The translations under genes and the position numbers were made by a program. This document shows, in pieces, positions 51,664 to 61,115 of a DNA stretch of 64,000 bases. Source of the stretch: Gammaproteobacteria bacterium. Its GTDB lineage: Bacteria; Pseudomonadota; Gammaproteobacteria; Steroidobacterales; Foliamicaceae. The notes under the pieces were generated by a model. The model did not search any database, was not told the origin of the DNA, and saw only the letters and a list, made by a program, of their open reading frames with translations. Numbering within the stretch: position 1 is the stretch's first letter; every line of letters begins with the position of its first letter. The stretch covers positions 1 to 64,000 of the forward strand of contig JAPOWV010000060.1 of assembly GCA_026707445.1 (NCBI GenBank). The letters run 5' to 3'.

Positions 51664-54270
51664 TCACACTACGAAATTCACGACCCGGCCCGGCACATAC
51701 ACTTCCCGCAGGATCGGGATCTCCGCCAGGTGAGCGGCCACCCGCTCGTTGCCGCGCGCAGCGGCCAGCACGTCGTCGCGTTCGGCGCCGGCCGCCACCC
51801 GGATGCTGGCGCGCAGCTTGCCGTTGATCTGAACCGCGATCTCCACGGTCTCCTCCCTGAGCCATTCCTCGCGGGCCTCCGGCCAGGGCGCATTGGCCAG
51901 CGACTCGGCGTGGCCCAGCCGCTCCCACAGTTCTTCGCCCACGTGCGGCGCGAAGGGGCTGACCAGCAGCACCAGCGGCTCGGCTACTGCGCGCGGCAGT
52001 TCGTCCCGGCGGGTTGCCGCATTGACCAGCTCCATCAATGCCGCGATGGCCGTGTTGAGCCGCAGCGTCCTGATGTCCTCGGTGACCTTCGCGATGGTGC
52101 GATGCAAAAGCCGCATCTGCTCCGCGTCCGGTTCCGTTTCGACCACACCGCGCTCCAGCAGCGCCCACAGCCGGTTGAGGAACCGGTGCGGACCCTCCAC
52201 CCCGCGGGTGCTCCAGGGCTTGGACTTCTCCAGCGGTCCCAGGAACATTTCGTAGAGGCGGAACGCGTCGGCGCCGCAGTGGCTCAGGACGTCGTCGGGA
52301 TTGACCACGTTGCCGCGCGACTTGGACATCTTGTGGGCGCGCGATTCGAGGACGACGGATGAATCGTCGGCCAGGACAAAATTCTCCCCGCTCTTCAGCA
52401 CGTCGTCCTCGCTCACGGCCACGGGCTCGAGGTCCTCGCCGCTGTCTTTCTCCACATAGGCCGCCGGTTGCGAGCCGCTCACGCGGCGCGCGCGCTCCGC
52501 CGACACGAGGTCCCCGCCGCCGTCCCGGTAGGCGGTGAATTCGCGCTCGCCGAGAATCACGCCCTGATGCACGACCTTGCGGAAAGGCTCGTCGCAGGAC
52601 ACCAGGCCCGCGTCGTACAGCACCTTGTGCCAGAACCTCGCGTAAAGAAGATGCAGCACCGCGTGTTCGGCGCCGCCGATATACAGATCCACGGGCATCC
52701 AGTAGCGCTCCAGTTCCGGATCCACCAGGCGGCCCGGATTGTGGGGATCGATGAAGCGCAGGTAGTACCAGCACGAGCCCGCCCATTGCGGCATGGTGTT
52801 GGTCTCGCGGCGCGCCGGCCTGCCGGTGGACGGATCGATCGTGTCCAGCCAGTCCGCGGCCTTGGCCAGCGGCCCCTCCGGAGAACCGCTGGGCCGGAAG
52901 TCCTCCAGCTCCGGAAGCGTCAGCGGCAGTTCGGTTTCCGGCAAGGGGCGCGCGACGCCGTCCACGAACACGACCGGAAACGGCTCGCCCCAGTAACGTT
53001 GGCGGCTGAAAAGCCAGTCGCGCAAGCGGTAGGCGATCCTCGGCCGGCCCCGGCCGCGCCGATCAAGCCAGTCCACCGCGGCCTGTTTGGCCCCCTCCAT
53101 GCGCATGCCGTTCAGGAAATCGCTGTTGATGACCACACCCTCGCCGCTGAAGGCCGCGTCCTCGTAACCCTCCGGAGGTTGAACGGTGCGCACGATCTTC
53201 AGTGAATGCTCGAGGGCGAACTCCCAGTCGCGCTGGTCCTCGCCGGGAACGCCCATGATCGCTCCGGTGCCGTAGCCCATCAGAACGTAGTCGGCCACCC
53301 AGACCGGCACTTCCTCGCCGGTGACCGGATGCCGGGCCCGCGCTCCGGTGTCCACGCCGCTGCGGTCGTGCGCCTCGGCTGCGCGTGCGCGCTGGCTCTT
53401 GCGCGCCGCCTCGCGGCAATAGCGCCGCACCCCGTCCACGCGCTCGGCCGTAGCAAGCTTCTCGACCAGCGGATGCTCCGGCGACAGGGCGAGGAAAGTG
53501 GCGCCGAAGATCGTGTCGGGGCGGGTGCTGAACACCTGTATTTTTTCCTCACGCCCGATCAGCTCGAAGTCGATCTCCGCACCCACCGAGCGGCCGATCC
53601 AGTTGCGCTGCATCTCCAGCGTGGATTCCGGCCAGTCCAGGCCGTCGAGCCCCTCCAGCAGGCGCTCCGCGTACTCGGTGATCCTGAGCATCCACTGCCT
53701 CAGGGGCCGGCGTTCGCAGGCGAAGCCGCCCACCTCCGAGCGTCCTTCCACGACTTCCTCGTTGGCCAGGGTGGTGCCCAGTTCGGGGCACCACCACACC
53801 GGCTGCTCGTCCTGGTAGGCGAGCCCGCGCTCGTGGAGCTTGAGGAATATCCACTGCGTCCAGCGGTAATAGTCCGGGTCGGCGGTGCTGAACTCGCGCG
53901 ACCAGTCGTACGAGAACCCCAGCGACTTCAGTTGCGTGCGAAACCGGTCGATGTTGCGGCGCGTGGTCACCCGCGGATGCGTGTTGGTGCGCACGGCGTA
54001 CTGCTCGGCCGGCAGCCCGAAGGCGTCCCAGCCGATCGGGTGCAGGACGTTGTAGCCGCGCATCCGCTTGAAGCGGGCAACGATGTCGGTCGCCGTGTAG
54101 CCCTCCGGGTGGCCGACATGCAGGCCGGCGCCGCTGGGATAGGGAAACATGTCGAGGATGTAGGCCTTGGGCCGCGAATGATCGGGCCGGACCGGCGTCC
54201 TGAAGGTTCCTTCACGCTCCCAGCGCGCTTGCCACTTCGGTTCGATTTCCGCAAATGGGTACGACGTCAT
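51664..54270 (-). CDS. leuS: Leucyl-tRNA synthetase
   Basis: An 868-residue class I synthetase. The HIGH motif is in SGAGLHVGHPEGY, the editing domain occupies about residues 225-420, WAGSCWYYLRF is the Trp-rich block and the KMSKS loop is HKMSKSRGN. It starts MTSYPFAEIEPKWQ, the usual N-terminus. It is the first gene of the long housekeeping operon; 80 bases separate it from the acyl-CoA dehydrogenase gene upstream on the same strand, so transcription may come from there too. Confidence 0.97.
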   Translation of the reverse strand: MTSYPFAEIEPKWQARWEREGTFRTPVRPDHSRPKAYILDMFPYPSGAGLHVGHPEGYTATDIVARFKRMRGYNVLHPIGWDAFGLPAEQYAVRTNTHPRVTTRRNIDRFRTQLKSLGFSYDWSREFSTADPDYYRWTQWIFLKLHERGLAYQDEQPVWWCPELGTTLANEEVVEGRSEVGGFACERRPLRQWMLRITEYAERLLEGLDGLDWPESTLEMQRNWIGRSVGAEIDFELIGREEKIQVFSTRPDTIFGATFLALSPEHPLVEKLATAERVDGVRRYCREAARKSQRARAAEAHDRSGVDTGARARHPVTGEEVPVWVADYVLMGYGTGAIMGVPGEDQRDWEFALEHSLKIVRTVQPPEGYEDAAFSGEGVVINSDFLNGMRMEGAKQAAVDWLDRRGRGRPRIAYRLRDWLFSRQRYWGEPFPVVFVDGVARPLPETELPLTLPELEDFRPSGSPEGPLAKAADWLDTIDPSTGRPARRETNTMPQWAGSCWYYLRFIDPHNPGRLVDPELERYWMPVDLYIGGAEHAVLHLLYARFWHKVLYDAGLVSCDEPFRKVVHQGVILGEREFTAYRDGGGDLVSAERARRVSGSQPAAYVEKDSGEDLEPVAVSEDDVLKSGENFVLADDSSVVLESRAHKMSKSRGNVVNPDDVLSHCGADAFRLYEMFLGPLEKSKPWSTRGVEGPHRFLNRLWALLERGVVETEPDAEQMRLLHRTIAKVTEDIRTLRLNTAIAALMELVNAATRRDELPRAVAEPLVLLVSPFAPHVGEELWERLGHAESLANAPWPEAREEWLREETVEIAVQINGKLRASIRVAAGAERDDVLAAARGNERVAAHLAEIPILREVYVPGRVVNFVV

Positions 54271-54350
54271 GGCGGTGAATTGTACGGGCCACCAGCACGC
54301 CCATTCGCCTGTATCCGGTGCGCCGGCTCAGGCCCGCACGCGCAGGCGGT

Positions 54351-55142
54351 CTAGCGCGTGAGGGCCGCCCAGGTCGCGCCCGGACCCGCAGCGATGGCGC
54401 GCCTGCCGACGGCCTCGGCCCAATCGGCGTCCCGGCCGTACTCGGCGCGCCAGCGCCATAGCGGAAGACTGAAGTATTGCAGCCCCATCTCCTCGGTAAA
54501 ACCGATCGCTCCGTGTACCCCATGCGCGATCTGCGTGACCGGATGCACGAGTTCCGAGCAGCGGCACTTGGCGACGGCGATCGCCAGCCACGCGACGCTC
54601 TCCTCCGACTCCGGCATGCCGTGCTCCTGCACGGCCGCGAAGGCCTGCTGCGACGCCGCCTGCATGCACCCCGCGTATCCCGCGAGTTCCGCCATTTGCT
54701 GCTGCACGGCCTGGAACTTTGCTATCGGGCGCCCGAACTGCCTGCGCTCCGAACAATACGCAGCCGTGCGCTCCACCAGGCCCTGCGCGGCGCCCGCCAT
54801 CTGCGCCGAGCGGAGCAGCGCCCCGGCCGGCATCGGCAACGGCGATGCGCCGTCCTCAGCCCGGTCTGCGCCGTGGCCGAGCCAGCGCCGGATCATGATT
54901 TCGGGCAATGCGCCGGGCGCGGCGTAGCGCCCGCAGGCCTCGGCGATGACGAACGCGTCCGGCCATCCCCCGCCATACCCCCCTTGTTCCTGCGGCACCA
55001 GAACCATATCCAGGCCCATCTCGCGGGCCAGCGCCGTGAACCCGGCGCCACCGGACCGGTGCGCTTCGGAGAGATTCTCCGGCGCCAGGTTTTCGGCGAA
55101 CATGCGCTCCACCGTTTCCACCAGCAGCGGGTCGGCGCGCAT
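54351..55142 (-). CDS. Short acyl-CoA dehydrogenase-like subunit without the beta domain
   Basis: A 263-residue protein with the N-terminal helical part of acyl-CoA dehydrogenases (MGLDMVLVPQEQGGYGG) joined almost directly to the C-terminal helical domain (SERRQFGRPIAKFQAVQQQ). The central beta-barrel of about 100 residues is missing: residues 92-108 bridge the gap. RRQFG (133-137), the FAD-contact motif, is kept, but the C-terminal GTxEI-type FAD motif is absent. The start overlaps the full-length partner's stop by ATGA, so the two probably form one heteromeric enzyme. Confidence 0.85.
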   Translation of the reverse strand: MRADPLLVETVERMFAENLAPENLSEAHRSGGAGFTALAREMGLDMVLVPQEQGGYGGGWPDAFVIAEACGRYAAPGALPEIMIRRWLGHGADRAEDGASPLPMPAGALLRSAQMAGAAQGLVERTAAYCSERRQFGRPIAKFQAVQQQMAELAGYAGCMQAASQQAFAAVQEHGMPESEESVAWLAIAVAKCRCSELVHPVTQIAHGVHGAIGFTEEMGLQYFSLPLWRWRAEYGRDADWAEAVGRRAIAAGPGATWAALTR

Positions 55143-56293
55143 CAGCGAAGACCCAGGCCGCGCGCGATGATGCCGCGCAGGATTTCACCGCTGCCCCCGC
55201 GCAGCGAGAACGACGGCGCCAGGACCGTCATCAGGTGCAGCGCCTGCTGGTACGGCAGCGCGTCCTCCGCGCCGTCCGGCGGCAGATCGACGATCTCCTG
55301 GGCCAGCCTCGGCAGGGACTGCTCGAAGCGGGTGCCCATGTCCTTGACCATGGCCGCTTCCAGGGCCGGCGACTCACCGTCCTCGAGCATCGCCGCAACC
55401 GAAAGGGACATGGCGCGCAGGGCCCCCAGTTGCGCCACTATTCGGCCCACGGCCACGGCCGCCGAATCGCCCGCTCCCCGCTCGCCGAGTATCGGCAGCA
55501 GCTCGTTGAACAAGGCCTGGCAGGAAAGATAGCGCTCGGGGCCGGAACGCTCCAGGGCCAGTTCCTCGGTCACCTGCGCCCAACCCTCGTTCTCGACGCC
55601 GATTAATGCGTCTTCGGCCAGCAAGGCGTCCTCGAAATGAACCTCGTTGAAGTGTTCGCGCCCGGCGATGTCCCGGATCGGTGCGATGCGTATGCCGGGC
55701 GTGTTGCGCAGGTCCACGAGGAACTGCGACAGCCCTTCGTTCCGGCGCTGGCCCTCGCCGGTGCGGAACAGCGCGATCATGTAGTGCGCGCGATGCGCGT
55801 TGGTGGTCCAGATCTTCGTTCCGTTGACGCGCCAGCCCGATGAAGTCCTCGCCGCCCGGGTGCGCAGCGAGGCCAGGTCCGATCCCGAGTCGGGCTCGCT
55901 CATGCCGATGCAGAAACACAGTTCCCCGCGGCAGATGAGCGGGATGATTCTGCGCTTGAGTTCCTCGCTGCCGTAGCGCAGGATCAGCGGGCCGCTCTGC
56001 CGGTCGGCGAACCAGTGAAAGCCGGTAGGCGCGCCGGCGGCCAGGCATTCCTCCAGTACGACGAAACGCTCGAGCTGGGTGCGGCCGCCGCCGCCGTACT
56101 CGACCGGAAAACTCAGGCCGATGAAGCCGGCTTCTCCCATGCGGCGGCTGAAATCCGGGTTGCAGGCGTCCCAGGAGAGGGCCCGCTCGCTCAGCGGCAC
56201 GTCACGCAGGGCGTCGTCGAGGAAGGCGCGCACTTCCCGGCGCAGGGACTGCGCCCCCTCGGGCATTTCCGGCGGAGAAAAATCAGCCCGCAT
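55142..56293 (-). CDS. Acyl-CoA dehydrogenase, full-length partner
   Basis: A 383-residue flavoprotein with the complete three-domain layout: an N-terminal helical part with GLSFPVEYGGGG, the beta domain with CIGMSEPDSGSDLASLRT, and a C-terminal domain ending RGGSGEILRGIIARGLG. The RRQFG-type FAD motif of the C-terminal domain is not recognisable; it is present in the short partner. The catalytic base is not obvious. Acyl-CoA substrate unknown; paired enzymes of this sort occur in side-chain breakdown of steroids and similar compounds. Confidence 0.9.
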   Translation of the reverse strand: MRADFSPPEMPEGAQSLRREVRAFLDDALRDVPLSERALSWDACNPDFSRRMGEAGFIGLSFPVEYGGGGRTQLERFVVLEECLAAGAPTGFHWFADRQSGPLILRYGSEELKRRIIPLICRGELCFCIGMSEPDSGSDLASLRTRAARTSSGWRVNGTKIWTTNAHRAHYMIALFRTGEGQRRNEGLSQFLVDLRNTPGIRIAPIRDIAGREHFNEVHFEDALLAEDALIGVENEGWAQVTEELALERSGPERYLSCQALFNELLPILGERGAGDSAAVAVGRIVAQLGALRAMSLSVAAMLEDGESPALEAAMVKDMGTRFEQSLPRLAQEIVDLPPDGAEDALPYQQALHLMTVLAPSFSLRGGSGEILRGIIARGLGLR

Positions 56294-56329
56294 ATTGCGC
56301 GTTGACGCGGCGCATGCCGGCGAAGCCCC

Positions 56330-56644
56330 TTACTCTTCGGGGGCGATGGTGAGGGTAAGGCCGTCCAGCTCCTCGGAGAACCTGAGCTGGCAGGTCAGCC
56401 GCGAATTCTCCCTGAAGTACTCCAGCTCCGACAACAACTCTTCCTCTTCCGGCGAGCGGGGCGGCAACCTGTCGCGCCAGGAGGAATCGATGTGGCAGTG
56501 GCAGGTCGCGCAGGAGCACATGCCGCCGCACAGCGCCTCGACCCCGTTGTCCAGTTCACGCAGCGTCTCCATGACGCTGGCGCCGGTACGGCCTTCGACT
56601 ACAAACGATTCGCCTGCCCGGTCCGTTACGTGAATCCGCGCCAT
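56330..56644 (-). CDS. 2Fe-2S ferredoxin, adrenodoxin type
   Basis: A 104-residue ferredoxin with cluster ligands Cys39, Cys45, Cys48 and Cys85 (CGGMCSCATC and LTCQL), the C-x5-C-x2-C pattern of adrenodoxin-type proteins that serve cytochromes P450 and oxygenases. Extra cysteines at 43 and 50 surround the site. The EEEELLSELEY acidic stretch suits a redox-partner face. It lies 36 bases before the acyl-CoA dehydrogenase pair on the same strand; its partner is not known. Confidence 0.92.
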   Translation of the reverse strand: MARIHVTDRAGESFVVEGRTGASVMETLRELDNGVEALCGGMCSCATCHCHIDSSWRDRLPPRSPEEEELLSELEYFRENSRLTCQLRFSEELDGLTLTIAPEE

Positions 56645-56667
56645 TTGCGAGCTCGCAACGCGCCGGC

Positions 56668-57009
56668 TCAGGCCGTGCCGGCGTTACGGTCCAGGGGCGT
56701 GTGGAAGTACTCGCTCTCCTCGCAGTGCTGCTTGACCTCCTCCTTGAGGCGGGCCAGCCGCTGCTCGGCGGTGGATACCGAGGCGCAGGACTCGCACAGC
56801 GGATCGCTGCAGGGCTGGCGCGAAAACAGCCAGAAATGGACTGCGCCGGCCAGCAGGCCCGAGGCCACGTCCCAGGCGTCCGGCTCGTCGTTGGATTCCA
56901 GCAGTCTGTTGCCGCCGTTGATGACGGCGTCTATCGCTTCCTGGAAACCTTCGGGATACTCTTCTTCGCCGGTGAAGTAGTCGTCCGGCAGCAGATTGTC
57001 GGTACTCAT
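56668..57009 (-). CDS. Acidic hypothetical protein with a Cys cluster
   Basis: A 113-residue protein that I do not recognise. The N-terminus is acidic (DDYFTGEEEYPEGF). The centre has an amphipathic helix pattern (AWDVASGLLAGAVHFWLF) and a Cys group, CSDPLCESC, followed by a predicted coiled-coil stretch, LARLKEEVKQHCEE. No signal peptide. It lies 23 bases before the ferredoxin gene and could belong to that redox operon. An ATG 15 codons upstream gives a longer version. Confidence 0.6.
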   Translation of the reverse strand: MSTDNLLPDDYFTGEEEYPEGFQEAIDAVINGGNRLLESNDEPDAWDVASGLLAGAVHFWLFSRQPCSDPLCESCASVSTAEQRLARLKEEVKQHCEESEYFHTPLDRNAGTA

Positions 57010-57062
57010 GCGCTTACCCGCAAATTTGCTTACGCCGCCCCTATATGGTACCACCGACGGCG

Positions 57063-59678
57063 TCAGAAACGGTAACTCACGCGGAAGTAAACGAACCCGC
57101 CGTTGTAGTCGTACGGGGAACTCTCGGGCTGTGTGTTTCCCTGGCCCGACGACTCTTCCTCAACGCCGCCGGGCGACGTATCGAACAGGTTCTGCACCCC
57201 GGCGCTCGCCGTGTATCCGCCGGCGAAGTCATAGCTCAGCTCCGCGTCCACCAGGAAATCGCCGCCCCAGGAATCGAGGTTGGCGCAGCCGGCGCTCTGG
57301 AAACGGCAGGCATCCCAGCCGGCGAAGTAACTGCCGCGGGCCAGCAGGCGCCAGGCGCCCCAGGCGTGGTCCCAGGTGGCCGCGACGCGGTGCGCGGGAT
57401 TCATGTCTTCCAGTTCGGTGCGGCGGCGCATCGACAGCAGGCTGACGGTCTGGACCTCGTCAAGCTGTGTCCCAAGGACTTCGCTGACCGTGAACGGAGG
57501 CGAGAAGTCGTCCAGTTCGGTCCGGGTCCAGTTCCACGCCAGCGTGAGTTCGCTGCTTCCCCCAAAGGATGCGAAAGCGTAGTTCAGGGATACGTCGAGC
57601 CCGGTGGTCGTGGTGCCGAAATCGTTGGTCAGGAAGTTGATGGTCGTCACCTCGCTGCCCGCCGCCAGGCCGCTTTGCTCCAGCAGCAGCGCAATCTGGT
57701 CGGTAATCCGGATATCGCCGGTCGGCGAAATACGGTCGTCGATTTCGATGCGGAAGAAGTCGGCCTTGATACGGGCGGCAGCGGAAAAATCGTAGGTCAG
57801 ACCGATCGAAAAGCCGACCGAGGTTTCCTCCTTCAGCGGTTCGCCGCCCAGCGCCCGGGCCACGGGATTGGTGGGCGGGACTTTGCCGACTTCCCGCAAT
57901 CCTCCGAGACCGCCGAATGTCGTCGAAAGCACCGAAACATTCGCCTGCCCAGGCGATGGGGCGCGAAAACCGGTGCTGGCCGTTGCGCGCAGGGCGAGAT
58001 CGTCGGACGCTCGCCAAAGCGCCGAAAGCTTTCCGTTGATCGTGGTGCCGAAATCGTCGTAAAAGTCCTCGTAACGCAGCGCGAAGCCCATGGTCAGGTC
58101 GGCCGTCAAGTCGGCTTCCAGATCGACGTAGGCCGCATAGTTAGGGCGGTCCCACTTGCCCGCGTTCCTGGGGTTAAGACCCTGGAATCCGTTCGAACCG
58201 ATGCTGAAGGAACTCGCGATGCGTCCGTCGGCGTACGGCCCGACCCGGTACGAATCCGGATCGCCGGCAACCGTTTCGAATTCCTCGTTTCGCCATTCCA
58301 GTCCCGCGGCTACGTTCAGCGGCGAATGGAAGGCGCCGACCTCGAGCGGATAAACGGCGTCCAGATTCACATTGGTCTCGTTCTGGATGTATTCGCGCGG
58401 CTTGAAGTCGGTGGGCGTTTCGGGCCCCAGCGACGCGTTGATCGTGTTGCGCATGAAGAACGCGACCTGGCTCTCGGCGCTAGAAACGCTCAGGTCCCAG
58501 CTCAGTCCGTTCAGGAATTCACCGCGCAGACCCCCGGTAAGGCTGACGTCGGTGATGTCGGCCCCGAAACGGGGCGTAAACCCGCCGGGGAAACGCTCGT
58601 TGAAGAGAAAACAGGCCCCCTGCGTGGACTGCACGAAAGTGCTCACGGCGCTGAAGTCGGCCTCCAGCCCCGGAACCGTTGCCTGACAATCGATCGCGTC
58701 ATCGGTGTTCAGGTCCGCGACCAGGCGCCGCGAGCCGGTGCGGAAAACGCCGTTGCGCGCCGCGCTGCCCCCGGGAGCGCGGAAGAAGAAACCGCCTTCC
58801 GTCGTGCGCGTCGAATAGTTGCCGAAGGAGTAGAGCTCGATCCCGGACGGCAATTCGGCGGCCATGTTGTAGAACGTGGTGATCGCATCGTCGATGACCG
58901 GGTTGCCCCAGATCTGGGCCGGCTCGGCAACCGGGTAGCCCTGCGCCGCCAGCGCCGAGACGTTGGCCCGCTGGACGGCTCGGATCGTCGGGTCCAGCGT
59001 CTTGTACTCGGCGCTCAGATTGAGGAAACCGGCGCCGCCCAGCGGCAGCCCGACGTTGCCCGCCACCTGCGTCAATCCGCCATCGCCCTCGTAGTACTCG
59101 CCGTAGCGAGCCTCCAGCATTCCGTCTTCCGAACTGTTCCTGAGCTGAAAATTGATTACGCCGGCAATCGCGTCGGACCCGTACTGGGCCGAGGCGCCGT
59201 CGCGCAGAATCTCGACACGGTCGATCGCGATGGCCGGGATCACGAACAGGTCCGGCCCCTGCGAGCCTGAATTGAGCGAACTGCCGAGAAACGCGATCAC
59301 CCCGGAGCGGTGGCGGCGCTTCTCGTTCACCAGGACCAGCGCCGAATCGGGCGGCAGGCCGCGCAAGGTAGCGGGCCGCACCAGGGTCGCTTCGTCGTCG
59401 ATGCCGTGCCGCTGCACGTTGTAGGAAAGCGTCGTGCTTCGCAGCAGATCGTCAAGATCGGTTGCGCCCTGGTTCATCAGGTCCTCACCCGACACCACGT
59501 CGACGGGAACCGGCACGTTTTCCAGGCTCGCGTCCTTTCGTCGGGTCCCGACCACGACGATTTCTTCAAGGACGGGCGTTTCCGCCTCCTGCTCGACGGA
59601 TGCCGGCACCTGAGCGGCGGCCCCGGCCGAGCCCAGTGCCGCCGCTGCAAGGAGAACGGTGCGTATACAGGTATTCAT
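57063..59678 (-). CDS. TonB-dependent receptor
   Basis: An 871-residue outer-membrane receptor: signal peptide cleaved near GAAAQ (about 23), TonB-box-like LEEIVVVGTRR, plug domain with VEILRDGASAQYGSDAIAGVINF and a barrel with terminal aromatic FRVSYRF. The plug sequence places it in the group common in marine and xanthomonad bacteria with large carbohydrate, peptide or iron ligands. It lies before the acidic protein/ferredoxin operon and after the OFA carrier in the same direction, with hairpins between it and the carrier. The ligand is unknown. Confidence 0.92.
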   Translation of the reverse strand: MNTCIRTVLLAAAALGSAGAAAQVPASVEQEAETPVLEEIVVVGTRRKDASLENVPVPVDVVSGEDLMNQGATDLDDLLRSTTLSYNVQRHGIDDEATLVRPATLRGLPPDSALVLVNEKRRHRSGVIAFLGSSLNSGSQGPDLFVIPAIAIDRVEILRDGASAQYGSDAIAGVINFQLRNSSEDGMLEARYGEYYEGDGGLTQVAGNVGLPLGGAGFLNLSAEYKTLDPTIRAVQRANVSALAAQGYPVAEPAQIWGNPVIDDAITTFYNMAAELPSGIELYSFGNYSTRTTEGGFFFRAPGGSAARNGVFRTGSRRLVADLNTDDAIDCQATVPGLEADFSAVSTFVQSTQGACFLFNERFPGGFTPRFGADITDVSLTGGLRGEFLNGLSWDLSVSSAESQVAFFMRNTINASLGPETPTDFKPREYIQNETNVNLDAVYPLEVGAFHSPLNVAAGLEWRNEEFETVAGDPDSYRVGPYADGRIASSFSIGSNGFQGLNPRNAGKWDRPNYAAYVDLEADLTADLTMGFALRYEDFYDDFGTTINGKLSALWRASDDLALRATASTGFRAPSPGQANVSVLSTTFGGLGGLREVGKVPPTNPVARALGGEPLKEETSVGFSIGLTYDFSAAARIKADFFRIEIDDRISPTGDIRITDQIALLLEQSGLAAGSEVTTINFLTNDFGTTTTGLDVSLNYAFASFGGSSELTLAWNWTRTELDDFSPPFTVSEVLGTQLDEVQTVSLLSMRRRTELEDMNPAHRVAATWDHAWGAWRLLARGSYFAGWDACRFQSAGCANLDSWGGDFLVDAELSYDFAGGYTASAGVQNLFDTSPGGVEEESSGQGNTQPESSPYDYNGGFVYFRVSYRF

Positions 59679-59736
59679 TGCGCTGCCCCCGCTTTGAAGC
59701 GTCGGCGCATCGTACCAGACGCCGGGTTGCCGGAGA

Positions 59737-59789
59737 GCGAGGGAATGTCCCTCGCGGCGTATCGTCTTCGCGGAGGGCGGGACGCCCTC
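59737..59789. repeat. Two short hairpins (REP-like)
   Basis: GCGAGGGA-ATG-TCCCTCGC (59737-59755) and GAGGGCG-GGA-CGCCCTC (59773-59789), 8- and 7-bp stems with 3-base loops, in the 121-base gap between the OFA carrier and the receptor gene. Same design and sequence theme as the pairs at 27702 and 37522. Confidence 0.78.
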
Positions 59790-59799
59790 GCGCCCACGG

Positions 59800-61113
59800 T
59801 CAGGTCGCGGTTTGCGGGATGCCGTACTCGCGCAGCGTCGCCTCCATCGTGGGCCGGCCCAGCCGAATCCGGCTGTCGCTCAGGAGGTAGGAAAACACGA
59901 AGCCGGCGCCGAGCATCATCACGCCGATCAGGAAGCAGTAGAGCACGGCCCGGTCGGGATAGACGTCCTTCAGGTAGCCCACGTACACCGGCCCGGCAAT
60001 GCCGGCCGCCGCCCAGGCCGTGAGGACGGCGCCGTAGATGGTGGACATCTTCTTCGGACCGAAAACGTCCAGGACGAAAGACGGCATGGTGGCGAATCCG
60101 CCGCCGAAACACAGCAGCACGTAACAGACCAGCGCGGAAAACACGATGGGATTGGTTTCGGTCATCAGAATGCCGAAGACCACCATCTGGCTGGCCAGCA
60201 GGATCCGGAACACGGCCACCCGTCCGATGCGATCGGACAACAATCCCCAGAACAGGCGTCCCACGCCGTTGCACAGGGAGCTCACGGCAATCAGCGTTGC
60301 GCCGTATTCGGCAAGTATTGCCGGTTCGAGCGAAGGATCGGACAGCCCCCAGACCTCCTGCAGCAACTCCGACTGGAAACTGATCACGGAGATGCCCGCG
60401 GCGATATTGAAGAAGAAAACGATCCAGAGAATGACGAAAGCCGGGGACCTGATGTACGGCCACACCGACTCCGGCCCGCCGGCGGCGGATGCCTGCGGCG
60501 CGGACGGAGTTCCGGGCGCCGGCTCCGTTTCCGGGGGATTGCTCAGAAAGAGGCTGCAGGGAATCAGTACGCAGGCGAAAATCACACCCAGCCAGACAAA
60601 CACCAGCGACAGGTCCTGTCCCGCCTGCAATACGAGCAGGGGCGCCAGACCCTTGCTCAGCAGAAAGGCGCCCACGCCGAATCCCATCACCACGATGCCC
60701 GTCACCAGTCCCTTGCGGTCGGGGAACCATTTCGCGACGGTGGCGACCGGCGTCACGTATCCCATCCCGATGCCCGCGCCGCCGATCACTCCGTAGCCCA
60801 GGTAGAACAGCGGAATCCAGTCCAGGTGCAGCGCGAGGCCGCCGATCAGGTATCCGATGGAGAACAGTGCGCTGCCCAGAAGGGCCAGCCGCCTCGGCCC
60901 CTGCCGCGGCAGCGCCTGCCCGGCCCATGCCGCCGAGACGCCGAGCGTAAAAATCGTGATGCTGAATGCCCATGCGGACTGGGTAAACGTCCAACCCGAT
61001 TGCCTTACCAGGATCGTCTGAAAGAAGCTCCAGGCGTAGACCGTGCCCAGGCACACCTGCAGCGTCGTGCAGAAAAGCGCGATGACGGTCCGCGGCAAGC
61101 GTATGGTTTTCAT
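59800..61113 (-). CDS. MFS carrier of the oxalate/formate antiporter (OFA) group
   Basis: A 437-residue, 12-helix carrier. It has the OFA-type opening with LGTVYAWSFFQTIL (22-35), GAGIGMGYVTPVATVAKWFPDRKG in the helix 4-5 loop and GVGRLFWGLLSDRIGR as the second-half repeat of the MFS loop. OFA carriers exchange small carboxylates. A long charged loop (PPETEPAPGTPSAPQA) divides the halves. It lies two bases after the sensor gene. The substrate is not shown. Confidence 0.88.
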   Translation of the reverse strand: MKTIRLPRTVIALFCTTLQVCLGTVYAWSFFQTILVRQSGWTFTQSAWAFSITIFTLGVSAAWAGQALPRQGPRRLALLGSALFSIGYLIGGLALHLDWIPLFYLGYGVIGGAGIGMGYVTPVATVAKWFPDRKGLVTGIVVMGFGVGAFLLSKGLAPLLVLQAGQDLSLVFVWLGVIFACVLIPCSLFLSNPPETEPAPGTPSAPQASAAGGPESVWPYIRSPAFVILWIVFFFNIAAGISVISFQSELLQEVWGLSDPSLEPAILAEYGATLIAVSSLCNGVGRLFWGLLSDRIGRVAVFRILLASQMVVFGILMTETNPIVFSALVCYVLLCFGGGFATMPSFVLDVFGPKKMSTIYGAVLTAWAAAGIAGPVYVGYLKDVYPDRAVLYCFLIGVMMLGAGFVFSYLLSDSRIRLGRPTMEATLREYGIPQTAT

Positions 61114-61115
61114 TT

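Noticed and set aside
57045..59270. A 741-codon open frame on the plus strand
   Set aside because: It is antisense to the third TonB-dependent receptor, has the low-complexity Arg/Gly/Gln composition of GC-rich shadow frames and matches no family.
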